A DNA stretch of 51,200 nt from Pseudanabaena yagii GIHE-NHR1. Lineage in GTDB: Bacteria; Cyanobacteriota; Cyanobacteriia; Pseudanabaenales; Pseudanabaenaceae. Positions 8,306 through 18,395 of this stretch are shown here, in pieces; the stretch's first letter is position 1, and every line of letters begins with the position of its first letter. Under the pieces are notes generated by a model. The model had not been told where the DNA came from. It ran no database searches and was given only the letters and a program-made list of their open reading frames with translations. A program made the translations under genes and the position numbers. Location of the stretch: assembly GCF_012863495.1 (NCBI RefSeq), contig NZ_JAAVJL010000008.1, forward strand, positions 1-51,200, read 5' to 3'.

Positions 8306-8392
8306 GCTACCATGAGACAGTTTTGCGTCTTGCTAAAGCACGGTACAAAATAGAGATCGCCCATTCCCACGTCTGATGATCAAAAATTCACT

Positions 8393-9019
8393 ATGCATAT
8401 AGATCCCAGCACAACATCCTCCCAAGACAACTACAAACTATTAACAAATCTGGTAGTCCCCCGCCCGATCGCATGGGTAACCACCCAAAATAGCGAAGGA
8501 GTGATCAACCTTGCCCCCTTCAGTTTCTTTAACGCGATCGGTAGCAATCCCCTATACCTCGTCATCAGCATAGGCAACAAAGACGATGGCAGCCCAAAAG
8601 ATACCGCCGCCAATATTATCGCTAATCGAGAATTTGTCGTTAATCTCGTAACAGAAGATTTATTAAGCGCGATGAACATCTCCGCCGCCAACTTCCCAGC
8701 CGAAGAGAGCGAACTCACCGCCGTTGGACTCCATGAAGCCGAATCGAAACGAGTCAAAGTTCCCCGCATCGCTGAAGCGAAAGCAAGTTTAGAATGTGTA
8801 CTGCATAGCCAACAGCCATTAGGAGCCTACAATCTAATCATCGGTGAAGTCGTGATGTTTCATGTGGATGACAGCATCATTGGCGATCGCTACCATATAG
8901 ATGGATTTACGCCCATCGGTAGAATGGGTTCACCTGCCTACTATTGTCGGACAACTGATAAATTCGACCTCCCACGCATTTCCTACGAGCAATGGCAACA
9001 AGAGAATCAAATCGGTTAA
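8393..9019 (+). CDS. Flavin reductase-like FMN-binding split-barrel protein
   Basis: The 208-residue protein follows the pattern of the flavin reductase-like/DIM6-NTAB family: VVPRPIAWVTT near the start, LAPFSFFNAIGSNP, and a long C-terminal strand region with FHVDDSIIGDRYHIDG. Members bind FMN and reduce flavins or act as oxygenase partners; the substrate cannot be read from the sequence. HIP1 sites are present. It lies 31 bases before an aldo/keto reductase gene, and both are likely chromosomal-type metabolic cargo beside the transfer module. Confidence 0.85.
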   Translation: MHIDPSTTSSQDNYKLLTNLVVPRPIAWVTTQNSEGVINLAPFSFFNAIGSNPLYLVISIGNKDDGSPKDTAANIIANREFVVNLVTEDLLSAMNISAANFPAEESELTAVGLHEAESKRVKVPRIAEAKASLECVLHSQQPLGAYNLIIGEVVMFHVDDSIIGDRYHIDGFTPIGRMGSPAYYCRTTDKFDLPRISYEQWQQENQIG

Positions 9020-9050
9020 CGTAGAGCATTAGCAAACAAGAAACCAACCA

Positions 9051-10037
<987 letters not shown>

Positions 10038-10061
10038 GTCTACTTGCTTGAAACATAGACG

Positions 10062-10248
10062 GGACAGATCGCCATGTGCCTTCTAGGGCTAAAGTCTGTC
10101 CTGCTTGAATATTGGCAAAGTTACCGACTACGGTGATTAGGTCTTGAGCCTTGGGTACTTTTAGCCGCGCTACGGTATAGCCTGTCTCTTCGGAGTGAAA
10201 GGTGAGGCGTTCGATGATGCCTTGGAGGTAGTCGGTGTTGTCAGGCAT
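10062..10248 (-). pseudogene. RecD2-type helicase N-terminal fragment
   Basis: About 60 residues (QGIIERLTFHSEETGYTVAR through LALEGTWRS) match the N-terminal domain of RecD2/TraA-type ATP-dependent exodeoxyribonucleases. The full protein exceeds 700 residues. The match stops after TWRS and the frame ends within the aldo/keto reductase gene, so the helicase part has been deleted. The fragment keeps its ATG and starts with a normal N-terminus. It is a relic; no function is expected. Confidence 0.75.
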
Positions 10249-10378
10249 GAACCAAAAGGATGGATAAATGTAGCGATCGCTTTACCATTATTAGCTAAAA
10301 TGTTGTAATGCTACAATTGATTGGCGATCGCTCAAATTAACCAGCGCAAACGATTATGTTATAGACAATCCAAAGGTA

Positions 10379-10582
10379 GTGAAGCAAGACAAACGACTCT
10401 CTATCTATCCATTAGATTCTGATGTGATTGAGAAAAGTGTCAACCTCACTTCTATCAATGAGATGCATGATCGCCAGATTGTATCAACGGCTTTGGTGGT
10501 AGAGGAGCAAGGAAATCAGGTAGCTCTTTTAAGTTGTGATCTCAGTATTTGTGCTGCGAATTTAGTTAGGATTGTTTGGTAG
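10379..10582 (+). pseudogene. PIN-domain toxin, C-terminal fragment
   Basis: The region encodes the second half of a VapC-like PIN domain: SIYPLDSDVI, then MHDRQIVSTALVVEEQG with a conserved acidic residue, then VALLSCDLSI and the typical end LVRIVW. The N-terminal half with the first catalytic aspartates is missing, and no antitoxin gene is next to it. The frame is open a little upstream of the GTG at 10379. HIP1 sites flank the remnant. Confidence 0.7.
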
Positions 10583-10665
10583 TTTGGCTAGGGCGATCGC
10601 TGTCTCGCCCACAATACAAGTACATTCAATAGTTAAGGCTAATTTCTCGAAAATTAAGATAAGTG

Positions 10666-12834
10666 CTACAAATTGTTCAGCTTTTCCAGTATCTCCTCTT
10701 TTTCTTTTTTTAGGTTTTTATTAGTAATATCAATTGCTGGTTGAAAAATATTCATATCCATTTCAAAATGATTGAACTCATTGAGTAGTGTTTTTCTGGA
10801 AAGAAAGAATACACGATTTTCTGTGTCAGACAGATTATTTGAACCTCTTGGAAATGAGGCAGTAATAATATTAGTCAACATATTGTGCCTATTAGTATTT
10901 ATTGAGAACTTATCGACAAGTTTCTTTTCTACTGAAAGTCTTAAAAATAAATATGTTAAGGTATGCATTAATGTTTTGTTTAGCAAAGGAAATCTATCAA
11001 CTTTTAAGATTGTTTCAACACCATCTACGTCATAGGAAATAACATCCATTGCTGAAATACTATAATCGTTTTCAATCACATCTGTTTCAAACAGATCATT
11101 ATATATACTTGCAATGTTAACAATGTTATTGTTGTATCCGTGCATAAGTTTGGTCAGTTCATTTTTTAGTGTAGTATTTCCAATTATTTGACAGTAACCA
11201 CGCATGAAGGGGACAATTGCAATTAGAAATGCACGTTCATTGATAATATATTGTTTAATATCACCTCTTAATAAGTTGATAAACTCATGTAAATATAATA
11301 TAATTTTTTGCTCGTGTTGATTAATAAAAATGAAACCATTTTCTTCACCATTTGTATTGTTTAAAAAGTATAAATTAAAACAATTTTTTCGTTGATGTTC
11401 TAAGAGCTTTATTAAATCAGTATTATGTGTCAAGATTATAGTCTTCTTAGAATCAAGAATTTGCAGAATAGAATATGCAATTTTATTTTTATATATTGAA
11501 TCAAAGCTAGAAATTGGATCATCAAGAATGATAAAGTCTTCGGAAACTTTTTTGGCTTTCAATAACTCAAATGCAAGAGAAAGAAAGTTTTGTTCTCCAT
11601 TACTTAACATTAAAGATTTGCGTTCCTCATTTAGAAATTCTCTACCTCCAAAAAGTAATTTCAAATTTTCATTTTCATCCCTTTCTAACGAGATTCTTTT
11701 ATCGAGACAATCATTCAGAAACTTCTCAATAAAGATAATGTCTTCATCTGCAAATCTTGGTCTTTCTTGTACAAGATTGTTGTATTCATCAAAAATGGCA
11801 TTGAGATTGCTTTCTCTTACTTTATTAACAAATAAGTTGGTGATTAATATTCCATATGCTTTCTTGTAGTTATTAATTTCTTCATATACCTCTCTTAATC
11901 TTTCGACTGCACAGTTTTTTAACGCTTCTTTTAAACATGAATTAATTCCAAATAAATCATCATTATCATTATTTTTTTGAATGATTTTTTCGATGATTTT
12001 TTTTGCGTGTTCAGTTAAATTTTCAATAAAATGCCTCTTTTGTGCAGCCTTTTTCTCAATAAGCGTTAGTGTTTCAATTTGTGTTTCGCAAACGATACAT
12101 TCATTTGAGTGTTGGTACTTTTTGAGAATGTGAATTGCATCGTCACTTTCTTCTATTTTTTCAATATTTTCTTCTGTTGTAAATAAAGACAAATCAACTT
12201 CTGAACAAAAATTTTTAATGATTGATTCATTATTTTTACTATAGTCACTGATAAACAATGCTAGTTTTTCTTCCCTAATTGGTGGGATTTCAATTTCTTC
12301 AAGACTATTAATATAATTTAGGAAATCATCTCGACCAATAGTTTTACCTTTTGATTTTGAATTAGCAATATCTGAAATATATCCCTTTAGTCTATCGTCC
12401 GTTACTAGCTCCTCAAAATTATGACTCTTAGTCTTAATTTGATATTTGTCTTTTAATTCTTTTACTAATAAGTCGAAAAGATGCTTAAATCCTTCTTCAA
12501 GTTGCCTTTTAAGTTCGTATTCTCTTTTTATGTTGTCACCAAGAATAAAATCTTCCGTACTTCCCTGAATTATGTTGCGACCATTTTGGTCATTTATAAC
12601 ATGAAATACCTTTGTCTCTCTCTCAGTGTGTGTTGTGCTGTTAATTTCAATAGTGTACTCGGCTTGTTTATCCTGATTCAATACAAGTGCTAGACTGGTT
12701 TTTCCTGTACCGTTGGGACCATATACAACAACAAATTTCTTTGAATCAAATGATATTTCATTATTTGCTGATAAATTTCCGAAATCATCAGTAAATATAT
12801 TCTCTCTAATAATTTTTTTGATGTTTATTTTCAT
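10666..12834 (-). CDS. RloC/PrrC-like ATPase with zinc hook, probable anticodon nuclease
   Basis: The 722-residue protein has an SMC/ABC-type ATPase split by a coiled-coil insert: Walker A G39-T46 (GPNGTGKT), a zinc-hook CxxC at C246-C249 (CIVC), a signature LSNGEQ near residue 410, Walker B at D438-D439 (FIILDDPISSFDS) and an H-loop ILTHNTD. This is the AAA_13/RloC plan. In the C-terminal domain R632 and E636 have the R-x3-E spacing of the PrrC nuclease site, and H689 lies in NEFNHF, like the N-x2-S-H end of RloC relatives. Such proteins cut tRNA anticodon loops after phage attack or DNA damage. AT-rich with no HIP1 site, so probably acquired. No restriction genes flank it. Confidence 0.75.
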   Translation of the reverse strand: MKINIKKIIRENIFTDDFGNLSANNEISFDSKKFVVVYGPNGTGKTSLALVLNQDKQAEYTIEINSTTHTERETKVFHVINDQNGRNIIQGSTEDFILGDNIKREYELKRQLEEGFKHLFDLLVKELKDKYQIKTKSHNFEELVTDDRLKGYISDIANSKSKGKTIGRDDFLNYINSLEEIEIPPIREEKLALFISDYSKNNESIIKNFCSEVDLSLFTTEENIEKIEESDDAIHILKKYQHSNECIVCETQIETLTLIEKKAAQKRHFIENLTEHAKKIIEKIIQKNNDNDDLFGINSCLKEALKNCAVERLREVYEEINNYKKAYGILITNLFVNKVRESNLNAIFDEYNNLVQERPRFADEDIIFIEKFLNDCLDKRISLERDENENLKLLFGGREFLNEERKSLMLSNGEQNFLSLAFELLKAKKVSEDFIILDDPISSFDSIYKNKIAYSILQILDSKKTIILTHNTDLIKLLEHQRKNCFNLYFLNNTNGEENGFIFINQHEQKIILYLHEFINLLRGDIKQYIINERAFLIAIVPFMRGYCQIIGNTTLKNELTKLMHGYNNNIVNIASIYNDLFETDVIENDYSISAMDVISYDVDGVETILKVDRFPLLNKTLMHTLTYLFLRLSVEKKLVDKFSINTNRHNMLTNIITASFPRGSNNLSDTENRVFFLSRKTLLNEFNHFEMDMNIFQPAIDITNKNLKKEKEEILEKLNNL

Positions 12835-13007
12835 TTAAAATTCTTTATATTTGGTGATATATGGGTATTAGGTGATTCAATGTTTCAGTTTATACACTTT
12901 GTAATTTAATCACAAATATGTCAATCAGGAAGCCTTCTCTAAATACTAAGCCTATTTCCCGTAATTACTAGAGATCATCCTTATTTTCCTGAAAACTAAA
13001 ACAACGA
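12835..13007. promoter_or_regulatory. Upstream region of the RloC-like gene
   Basis: AT-rich non-coding DNA upstream of the leftward ATPase gene; its promoter must lie here. No clear operator or gene was seen. Confidence 0.35.
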
Positions 13008-13150
13008 CTACCCTAAACTCGTCTCAAGCTCGATCGCTGAAAACTTAATCTCAACCTTCTGATTGAGAGCGCCAGCAATTTTCTGTAACATTGACAGCGA
13101 ATGCCCATCATAATCAGCATCCTCAAGCAAGAGCGATCGCCGATTGCTTA
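13008..13150 (-). pseudogene. HigA-like antitoxin C-terminal remnant
   Basis: Read leftward, this encodes LLLEDADYDGHSLSMLQKIA, then GALNQKVEIKFS and a TAG stop. This is the characteristic C-terminal end of XRE antitoxins of HigA-type pairs (second HTH part plus a final strand). No start codon, N-terminal half or toxin partner is present. It overlaps the upstream region of the MazE-like gene. Confidence 0.6.
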
Positions 13151-13228
13151 GGTTTGATGAGAGGCGATCGCACTGTAGATTCAGCGATCGGCAGTATAAA
13201 ATATAACTACGATAAGAGGATAATCATC

Positions 13229-13498
13229 ATGATGATCGCAATACCAAACGCACTAACAGATAACCGTATCCGCTACGTCACCAACATCGAAGGCAAAACA
13301 ATCGATGTAATTGTCCCCGTTGAACTTTGGCAACAAATCATTAATTCCATCAACATTGATAGCAACCTATCTCAACAACAAGAAGATAATCTCGAATCCT
13401 TCTCTTTACAAAATTTAGAACAATGCTATGGAGAAGACGAACCTGAGTACTCATTGGATTTAATCAAAGAACACAACAGCAATTATGCAAGAAAGTAA
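13229..13498 (+). CDS. Antitoxin of MazF/PemK-type pair
   Basis: The start is placed at ATG 13229 because AGAGGA (13215-13220) is correctly spaced before it; the longer frame from 13091 runs over a HigA-like remnant on the other strand. The 89-residue product has a strand-rich N-terminus (IRYVTNIEGKTIDVIVPVEL) and an acidic C-terminal tail (YGEDEPEYSLDLI), as in antitoxins that bind DNA with one end and mask a toxin with the other. It overlaps the toxin gene by 14 bases, which couples their translation. Confidence 0.72.
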   Translation: MMIAIPNALTDNRIRYVTNIEGKTIDVIVPVELWQQIINSINIDSNLSQQQEDNLESFSLQNLEQCYGEDEPEYSLDLIKEHNSNYARK

Positions 13499-13844
13499 AA
13501 TTATTCTTACCCCTATTCCACAATCCAATGGAGCCATCAAAAATCGTCCTGCACTAGTTCTCAGGAAAATGCCAAAATATCAAGATCTTTTAGTTTGTGG
13601 AGTAAGTACCCAACTAAAGCAATATATCCCTAATTTTGACGAAATCATTTCTCCTAATGATGCTGACTTTGAATTAAGCGGCTTAACTAGTCCTTCGGTC
13701 ATCCGATTAAGCTTTCTAACCGTCATCCCTAATAAAAATGTAATTGGAGCGATCGGCAATATTTCCATAGAGAGATATCAACGCCTTATCGCAAACCTAG
13801 CTAACTATTTGACTCAAAATGAACACAACTTTAAGCAACTGTAA
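13485..13844 (+). CDS. MazF/PemK-type mRNA interferase toxin
   Basis: The 119-residue protein fits the PemK/MazF family: an early strand followed by KNRPALVLRKMPK, then LLVCGVSTQ, and SVIRLSFLTVIP with the conserved Arg-x-x near the third strand. The family cuts single-stranded RNA at short motifs to arrest growth. It overlaps the antitoxin gene and is followed 30 bases later by an xisI gene that usually pairs with xisH. Confidence 0.75.
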   Translation: MQESKIILTPIPQSNGAIKNRPALVLRKMPKYQDLLVCGVSTQLKQYIPNFDEIISPNDADFELSGLTSPSVIRLSFLTVIPNKNVIGAIGNISIERYQRLIANLANYLTQNEHNFKQL

Positions 13845-13874
13845 CGCCCTTATCAAAGAAGGTTAGATAATTCA

Positions 13875-14222
13875 ATGGCAACCACAGATAAAACCCTAGA
13901 TTCATGGCGCAAAACCCTAGAAACTCTGCTCCAATATTATGCCGATCTTCCCTATCGCTATGGAGACGTGAATGCTTACGTTGTCGTTAGCCGCGATCGC
14001 AACCACTTCATGCTGATGCGCGAAGGATGGGAAAACAGTAGACGAGTACATGGATGCGTTGTTCATGGTGAAATTCGTAACGACAAAATCTGGATTCACT
14101 ATGATGGTATCGAAGATGGCATTACTGAAGAACTGGTTGCCGCAGGAGTTCCCAAGGATCATATTGTCCTAGCTTTTCATCCGCCTCAAGTAAGAGCGCA
14201 TACTGGATATGCTTTGGCGTAA
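13875..14222 (+). CDS. xisI: XisI family protein, orphan
   Basis: The 115-residue product is a complete XisI family member: a start with LETLLQYYADLPY, then VVSRDRNHFMLMREGWE, and the hallmark end with DGIEDGITEEL and AFHPPQVRAHTGYA. XisI was described with XisH as a controlling factor for excision of the nostocalean fdxN element, but pairs occur widely in cyanobacteria as presumed defence or addiction modules. Here no xisH is next to it; a MazF-type toxin gene precedes it by 30 bases. HIP1 sites are present. Confidence 0.88.
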   Translation: MATTDKTLDSWRKTLETLLQYYADLPYRYGDVNAYVVVSRDRNHFMLMREGWENSRRVHGCVVHGEIRNDKIWIHYDGIEDGITEELVAAGVPKDHIVLAFHPPQVRAHTGYALA

Positions 14223-14264
14223 GCTCTGAGATGATCACATCGTAAAACAGCGATCGCCTAAAGC

Positions 14265-17200
14265 TCAATTCAAAAAACAGCCCAACCACTCAATCAAGAA
14301 ATGCACCTGCTTATCCCCAGGGAGGAGAGCCAGACTCGTGATCTTAATTCTGCCCTTCTCGAAAGAGAAACGATAATAGAACTCAATCGGGATCTTCGCA
14401 TGAAGCAACTCCCAAAGCGAATCCGTCAGCTTCGATTCTAGAAACAGATCGCGCCCATCCTCCGACGCATAAATGCGAAACACCCCAACCTTACGCGCCA
14501 CCAACTTCAGTTCCATCACCCTGAGTAACACCTGAGTTTCTTCAGGCAAAGCCCCATACAGACCCTCCCAAACCGCAGCCAACTTGAGAATCTCCTCCTT
14601 CGACTTCACCTTCGCCAAAGTCAAATAAGCATTAATCTTCGTCTCATTGTCCTCTATGTAAGTGTCAGGAATAAAAGCAACCAAACGAGGCAACTGAAGC
14701 TCAGTATCCGCAACTTCAGGCAAAATCTTCCCCCGTAACTCATTAATATATTCCTGAAGCAAATCCATATATAGCGCAAAGCCAATCACATCCGCCTGAC
14801 CCGACTGCTCCTCACCCAACAAATCCCCCAACCCACGAATCTCCATATCGCGCATCGCCAGTTGATAGCCCGAACCAAGCTGACTAAATTCCTGAATCGC
14901 ATCCAATCTCCTCTTCGCTGAATCTGTCAACTCAAGATTAGGCGGATACAGCAAATAGGCCTGAGCCTGAATTCCCGCCCGACCAACGCGACCGCGTAAT
15001 TGATAAAGTTGCGCCAAACCCAACTTATGAGCATCCTCAATCACAATCGTATTCACACGCGGAATATCCAAACCCGACTCAATAATCGTCGTACAGAGGA
15101 GAATATCCGCCTCATTGTTATTAAAAGCAACCATCGCCGACTCTAACTCCGACTCCTGCATCTGCCCATGCGCGATCGCTAATCTCACATTCGGTAACAT
15201 TGTTTGCAAAGAAACAGCGATCGCCTCAATCCCCTCAATACGTGGCACAACATAAAACACCTGACCACCACGGTCTAATTCATGACGAATTGCTGTTTTC
15301 ACCAGTGACGCATCATAAGCAGACAAATGGGTTTGAATCGATCGCCTTGAGGGAGGAGGAGTCGCAATCACACTCATTTCCCGTACCCCAGAAAGCGCTG
15401 CATAGAGAGTACGCGGAATCGGCGTAGCACTCAGAGTCAATAAATCCACATCTCCCTTCATCGCCTTGATTTTCTCCTTCTGCAAAGTCCCAAAGCGTTG
15501 CTCCTCATCAATTACCAGCAAACCCAGATCGTGAAACTCAACATCCTTAGACAAAAGCTGATGCGTACCGACAATGACTTGCACCTTGCTATCGGCAACC
15601 TGTTGCAACACCTGCTTGCGCTCCTTCGCAGGGCGAAACCGATTCACGATCTCCACAGTGAAAGGATAAGCCGCAAACCGAGTTTGGAGCGTATGGAAAT
15701 GCTGCTGTGCCAGAATCGTCGTCGGAGCTAACAGAGCCACTTGTTTACCCGCACAAACCGCCTTAAAAATTGCTCTTACCGCCACCTCTGTTTTACCGAA
15801 GCCGACATCACCACAAACCAGCCGATCCATTGGGCGATCGCTTTCCATGTCTTGCTTCACATCTTGAACAGCCTTGACCTGATCTGGTGTCAGTTGATAG
15901 GGAAAAGAATCCTCCATTTCCTGTTGCCAATCGGTATCAGGTGGAAAAGCATAGCCGACTAAATTGGCGCGGCGGACATAGAGTTGCAGTAAATCCCTTG
16001 CTAACTTGTAAATCTCCTTTTGACATTTGCTCAGGGCGTTATCCCAGCCCTTTGTGTTGGCGATGCTATTTAACTTAGGAGGCTTGTTAGAAGCACTACG
16101 ATAGCGGGAGAGGATCTTCTCATTTTCTGGCGCGATCGCCACCGCAGTTTTACCATCAGCAAACTCAACGATGTAATGCGGTTGCTTTTCTCCCTTCACT
16201 TCAATGGTTTCAAAGCGCGTAAACTTGCCAATCCCATACTTACGATGCACGACATAATCACCAACATTTAGCTCGTCAGGATTAACTGACTTAGCCGTAT
16301 TCAATCGTGAAGGATGCACAAAGGTTGGTGATGCTAGTAATTGCTGTCCGAATAATTCGCGATCTGTCAAGAGGGCAAGCTTACAACTAGGCAAAACAAA
16401 GCCTTGCATCTCCATCAGTCCCGAATATTTTAAAATCACTGGTTTACCAGCTTTCTGAATTCGTGCAATTGACTGTAAATCATCAGGATCACTGACAAAG
16501 TTAGCAATACAGTCATACTCTTTGAGCAAGGTTGCCACACGCAAAGGTTGCGCCGAAATCAGGGTGACTTGATATTCTGAGTTGAGATATTCGCGAATCA
16601 GGGCTGCAATCTGGTCAAACTGATGGGGAACTATGGGAATAGAGGCACTGGCAAAATCAAAAATATTGGCTCTGGGTTTAAGCGATCGCTCGCTAAGTTG
16701 AAGCATCTGAAACTTCTTCGCCTCAGTCATGCACTTAGTAAAGTCCCAATGCAGTTTCGGTGTATCGGCTTGCGATTGATTTTGATAAAGTTCTTCCGCA
16801 GCTTCGTACCAGCGATCGCCATAGCTCTGACATTGTTCGGGTTCATCAATAGCGACAATAAAATCCTTGGGTAAGTAATCCAGTAATGTGGCTTTATGAG
16901 TATAAACAAACTCATACAAATCGACAGGGGCGATCGCTATGCTGGATAGGTCAGTGAAGCTTTTAGGATTAGTTGGGTCAAACTCTCTGATTTTCTCGAC
17001 AGTGCCGCGATTGCAGCTTAGGCGCACTGGTAGATTTCGATTAACTGGAAATACTTCAAAACTAAATCCTTTGTGGCTCCATTGTTTTGATTCCTTTACT
17101 TCTTTGACTTCTTCATATCCTAATCTTGCCAGAGCCTCGGCAAGTAATTTAACTGATTGCGAATCACCGATATTGAGATAGAGGCTATGTTTTTGGAAAA

Positions 17201-17615
17201 CTTGAGTGGATGGTAGATGGGGTTGTAGAGCGTTAATGGTGGTAGCGATCGCTAAGTTATGCTGTGGTTTGGCAAGCAGCTCTGCTAATATCTCAATCCT
17301 TGTCCAAGCGGTTTCTAAATCGATTTGAGCGGATTCGTAGGGAAATGTATCAAGGGGTTGATATAGATAGACGCGCCATGACATGGACTGGAGTTGTAAA
17401 GCCCATCGGGTTGCTTCTTCGACTGTGGCAGTGACGATGAGTAATGGTTTGGTTTGTTGTTGGCATAGGTGGGTGCTAATCAGTCCTTTGCCTAAGCGGG
17501 ATAGTCCTGACAGGGATATGCTTTTGGCTGTTTTGAGTTTCTCGCCTATTTTTGTGGCGATCGGCGATCGGGCTATGTTCTCTAGGACTGATGTGAAGGT
17601 CATGGGTATAGTCAT
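14265..17615 (-). CDS. mfd: Transcription-repair coupling factor Mfd
   Basis: The 1,116-residue protein has the Mfd domain order. A UvrB-homology N-terminal part is followed by the RNA polymerase interaction domain ([19 protein letters not shown]) and a RecG-like SF2 translocase with Walker [16 protein letters not shown] box [17 protein letters not shown] and the C-terminal motifs [10 protein letters not shown], and then a TRCF end domain. Mfd removes RNA polymerase stalled at lesions and recruits UvrA. The ATG overlaps the stop of the upstream small gene (ATGA), so translation is probably coupled; a second in-frame ATG lies at 17603. It is a housekeeping gene in an otherwise accessory neighbourhood. 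Confidence 0.97.
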   Translation of the reverse strand: MTIPMTFTSVLENIARSPIATKIGEKLKTAKSISLSGLSRLGKGLISTHLCQQQTKPLLIVTATVEEATRWALQLQSMSWRVYLYQPLDTFPYESAQIDLETAWTRIEILAELLAKPQHNLAIATTINALQPHLPSTQVFQKHSLYLNIGDSQSVKLLAEALARLGYEEVKEVKESKQWSHKGFSFEVFPVNRNLPVRLSCNRGTVEKIREFDPTNPKSFTDLSSIAIAPVDLYEFVYTHKATLLDYLPKDFIVAIDEPEQCQSYGDRWYEAAEELYQNQSQADTPKLHWDFTKCMTEAKKFQMLQLSERSLKPRANIFDFASASIPIVPHQFDQIAALIREYLNSEYQVTLISAQPLRVATLLKEYDCIANFVSDPDDLQSIARIQKAGKPVILKYSGLMEMQGFVLPSCKLALLTDRELFGQQLLASPTFVHPSRLNTAKSVNPDELNVGDYVVHRKYGIGKFTRFETIEVKGEKQPHYIVEFADGKTAVAIAPENEKILSRYRSASNKPPKLNSIANTKGWDNALSKCQKEIYKLARDLLQLYVRRANLVGYAFPPDTDWQQEMEDSFPYQLTPDQVKAVQDVKQDMESDRPMDRLVCGDVGFGKTEVAVRAIFKAVCAGKQVALLAPTTILAQQHFHTLQTRFAAYPFTVEIVNRFRPAKERKQVLQQVADSKVQVIVGTHQLLSKDVEFHDLGLLVIDEEQRFGTLQKEKIKAMKGDVDLLTLSATPIPRTLYAALSGVREMSVIATPPPSRRSIQTHLSAYDASLVKTAIRHELDRGGQVFYVVPRIEGIEAIAVSLQTMLPNVRLAIAHGQMQESELESAMVAFNNNEADILLCTTIIESGLDIPRVNTIVIEDAHKLGLAQLYQLRGRVGRAGIQAQAYLLYPPNLELTDSAKRRLDAIQEFSQLGSGYQLAMRDMEIRGLGDLLGEEQSGQADVIGFALYMDLLQEYINELRGKILPEVADTELQLPRLVAFIPDTYIEDNETKINAYLTLAKVKSKEEILKLAAVWEGLYGALPEETQVLLRVMELKLVARKVGVFRIYASEDGRDLFLESKLTDSLWELLHAKIPIEFYYRFSFEKGRIKITSLALLPGDKQVHFLIEWLGCFLN

Positions 17616-17854
17616 GAATAGACTAATTCAGGTTCATTGATAAGGCGTAATAGCTTGACAGGTTCGATTGTTTCCATAGCGAAGGTATTGCCTTTTTTAT
17701 CGGTAAAGTCGATTAGGAATGCTTGGTTATCAAAGGACATTAAAACTGTTCCCATTTGTCCTCGTCGCAGTAGGATTTGCTGATGAGTAACTTTATGCGT
17801 AGCAATCGCTTCTTCTGTTAAAGCAACAAGGTCATATTCTTGGATGTCGTTCAT
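17612..17854 (-). CDS. DUF4926 family small protein
   Basis: The 80-residue protein starts with EYDLVALTEEA and has the strand pattern QQILLRRGQMGTVLMSF, FLIDFTDKKGNTFAMETI typical of DUF4926, a small SH3-like barrel family frequent in cyanobacteria. Its stop overlaps the start of mfd (TCATGA), so the two are likely one transcript. The function is unknown. Confidence 0.8.
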   Translation of the reverse strand: MNDIQEYDLVALTEEAIATHKVTHQQILLRRGQMGTVLMSFDNQAFLIDFTDKKGNTFAMETIEPVKLLRLINEPELVYS

Positions 17855-17999
17855 AGTTGTTTTTCTAAATCAATAGGCTAATTTCATTGGCTATGGTTTA
17901 AGGGTTGCGGGTCATGCTTATTGTAGCAAGGTTGTTATAGGCGATCGCCTGAAAGTATTAGAATAATTGAGACAATCTGCAATAACAGCAATTACTACA

Positions 18000-18377
18000 A
18001 TGACTAAATATAGCCAATTTCCTAGTGATGAAGAGTTAGAAACGCTCTTGGAAGAAGAACCTGTGTACAGTGTTTATTGGGATACTGAATCGCTTGGGGC
18101 TGGTGCTGATCTTGAGCAGGTGTATCGTTGGGGCGATAAATATATTGTTTGTCTCAGCAGTGACGAAAATACAACGGTATATTCATCACTGTTAGAGGCT
18201 ATCGAAAGTAATGATCTCTTCAATATCGGCGATGAAACCAAAGAGATCGATAGCTCAGAGTTGTCTTCAGAAGAAATTGCTAGACATCTACGCGCAGTTG
18301 AAAACAATCACTGTAAAGTTCTTATTAATGGTGAACATTGGCAATGTTATGAGACAGGCGAATTTGACAAGATTTAA
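18000..18377 (+). CDS. Hypothetical acidic protein
   Basis: The start is placed at ATG 18000 (MTKYSQFPSDEEL) rather than an upstream TTG. The 125-residue product is strongly acidic (LETLLEEEPVY, DETKEIDSSELSSEEIA) and has no recognised domain. It is separated from its convergent neighbour by only 18 bases. Small and soluble; no function proposed. Confidence 0.6.
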   Translation: MTKYSQFPSDEELETLLEEEPVYSVYWDTESLGAGADLEQVYRWGDKYIVCLSSDENTTVYSSLLEAIESNDLFNIGDETKEIDSSELSSEEIARHLRAVENNHCKVLINGEHWQCYETGEFDKI

Positions 18378-18395
18378 CACAAATTTTACACATGA

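Noticed and set aside
13091-13228. Longer start for the MazE-like antitoxin
   Set aside because: It has no good ribosome site, overlaps the HigA-like remnant, and the 13229 ATG has a well placed AGAGGA.
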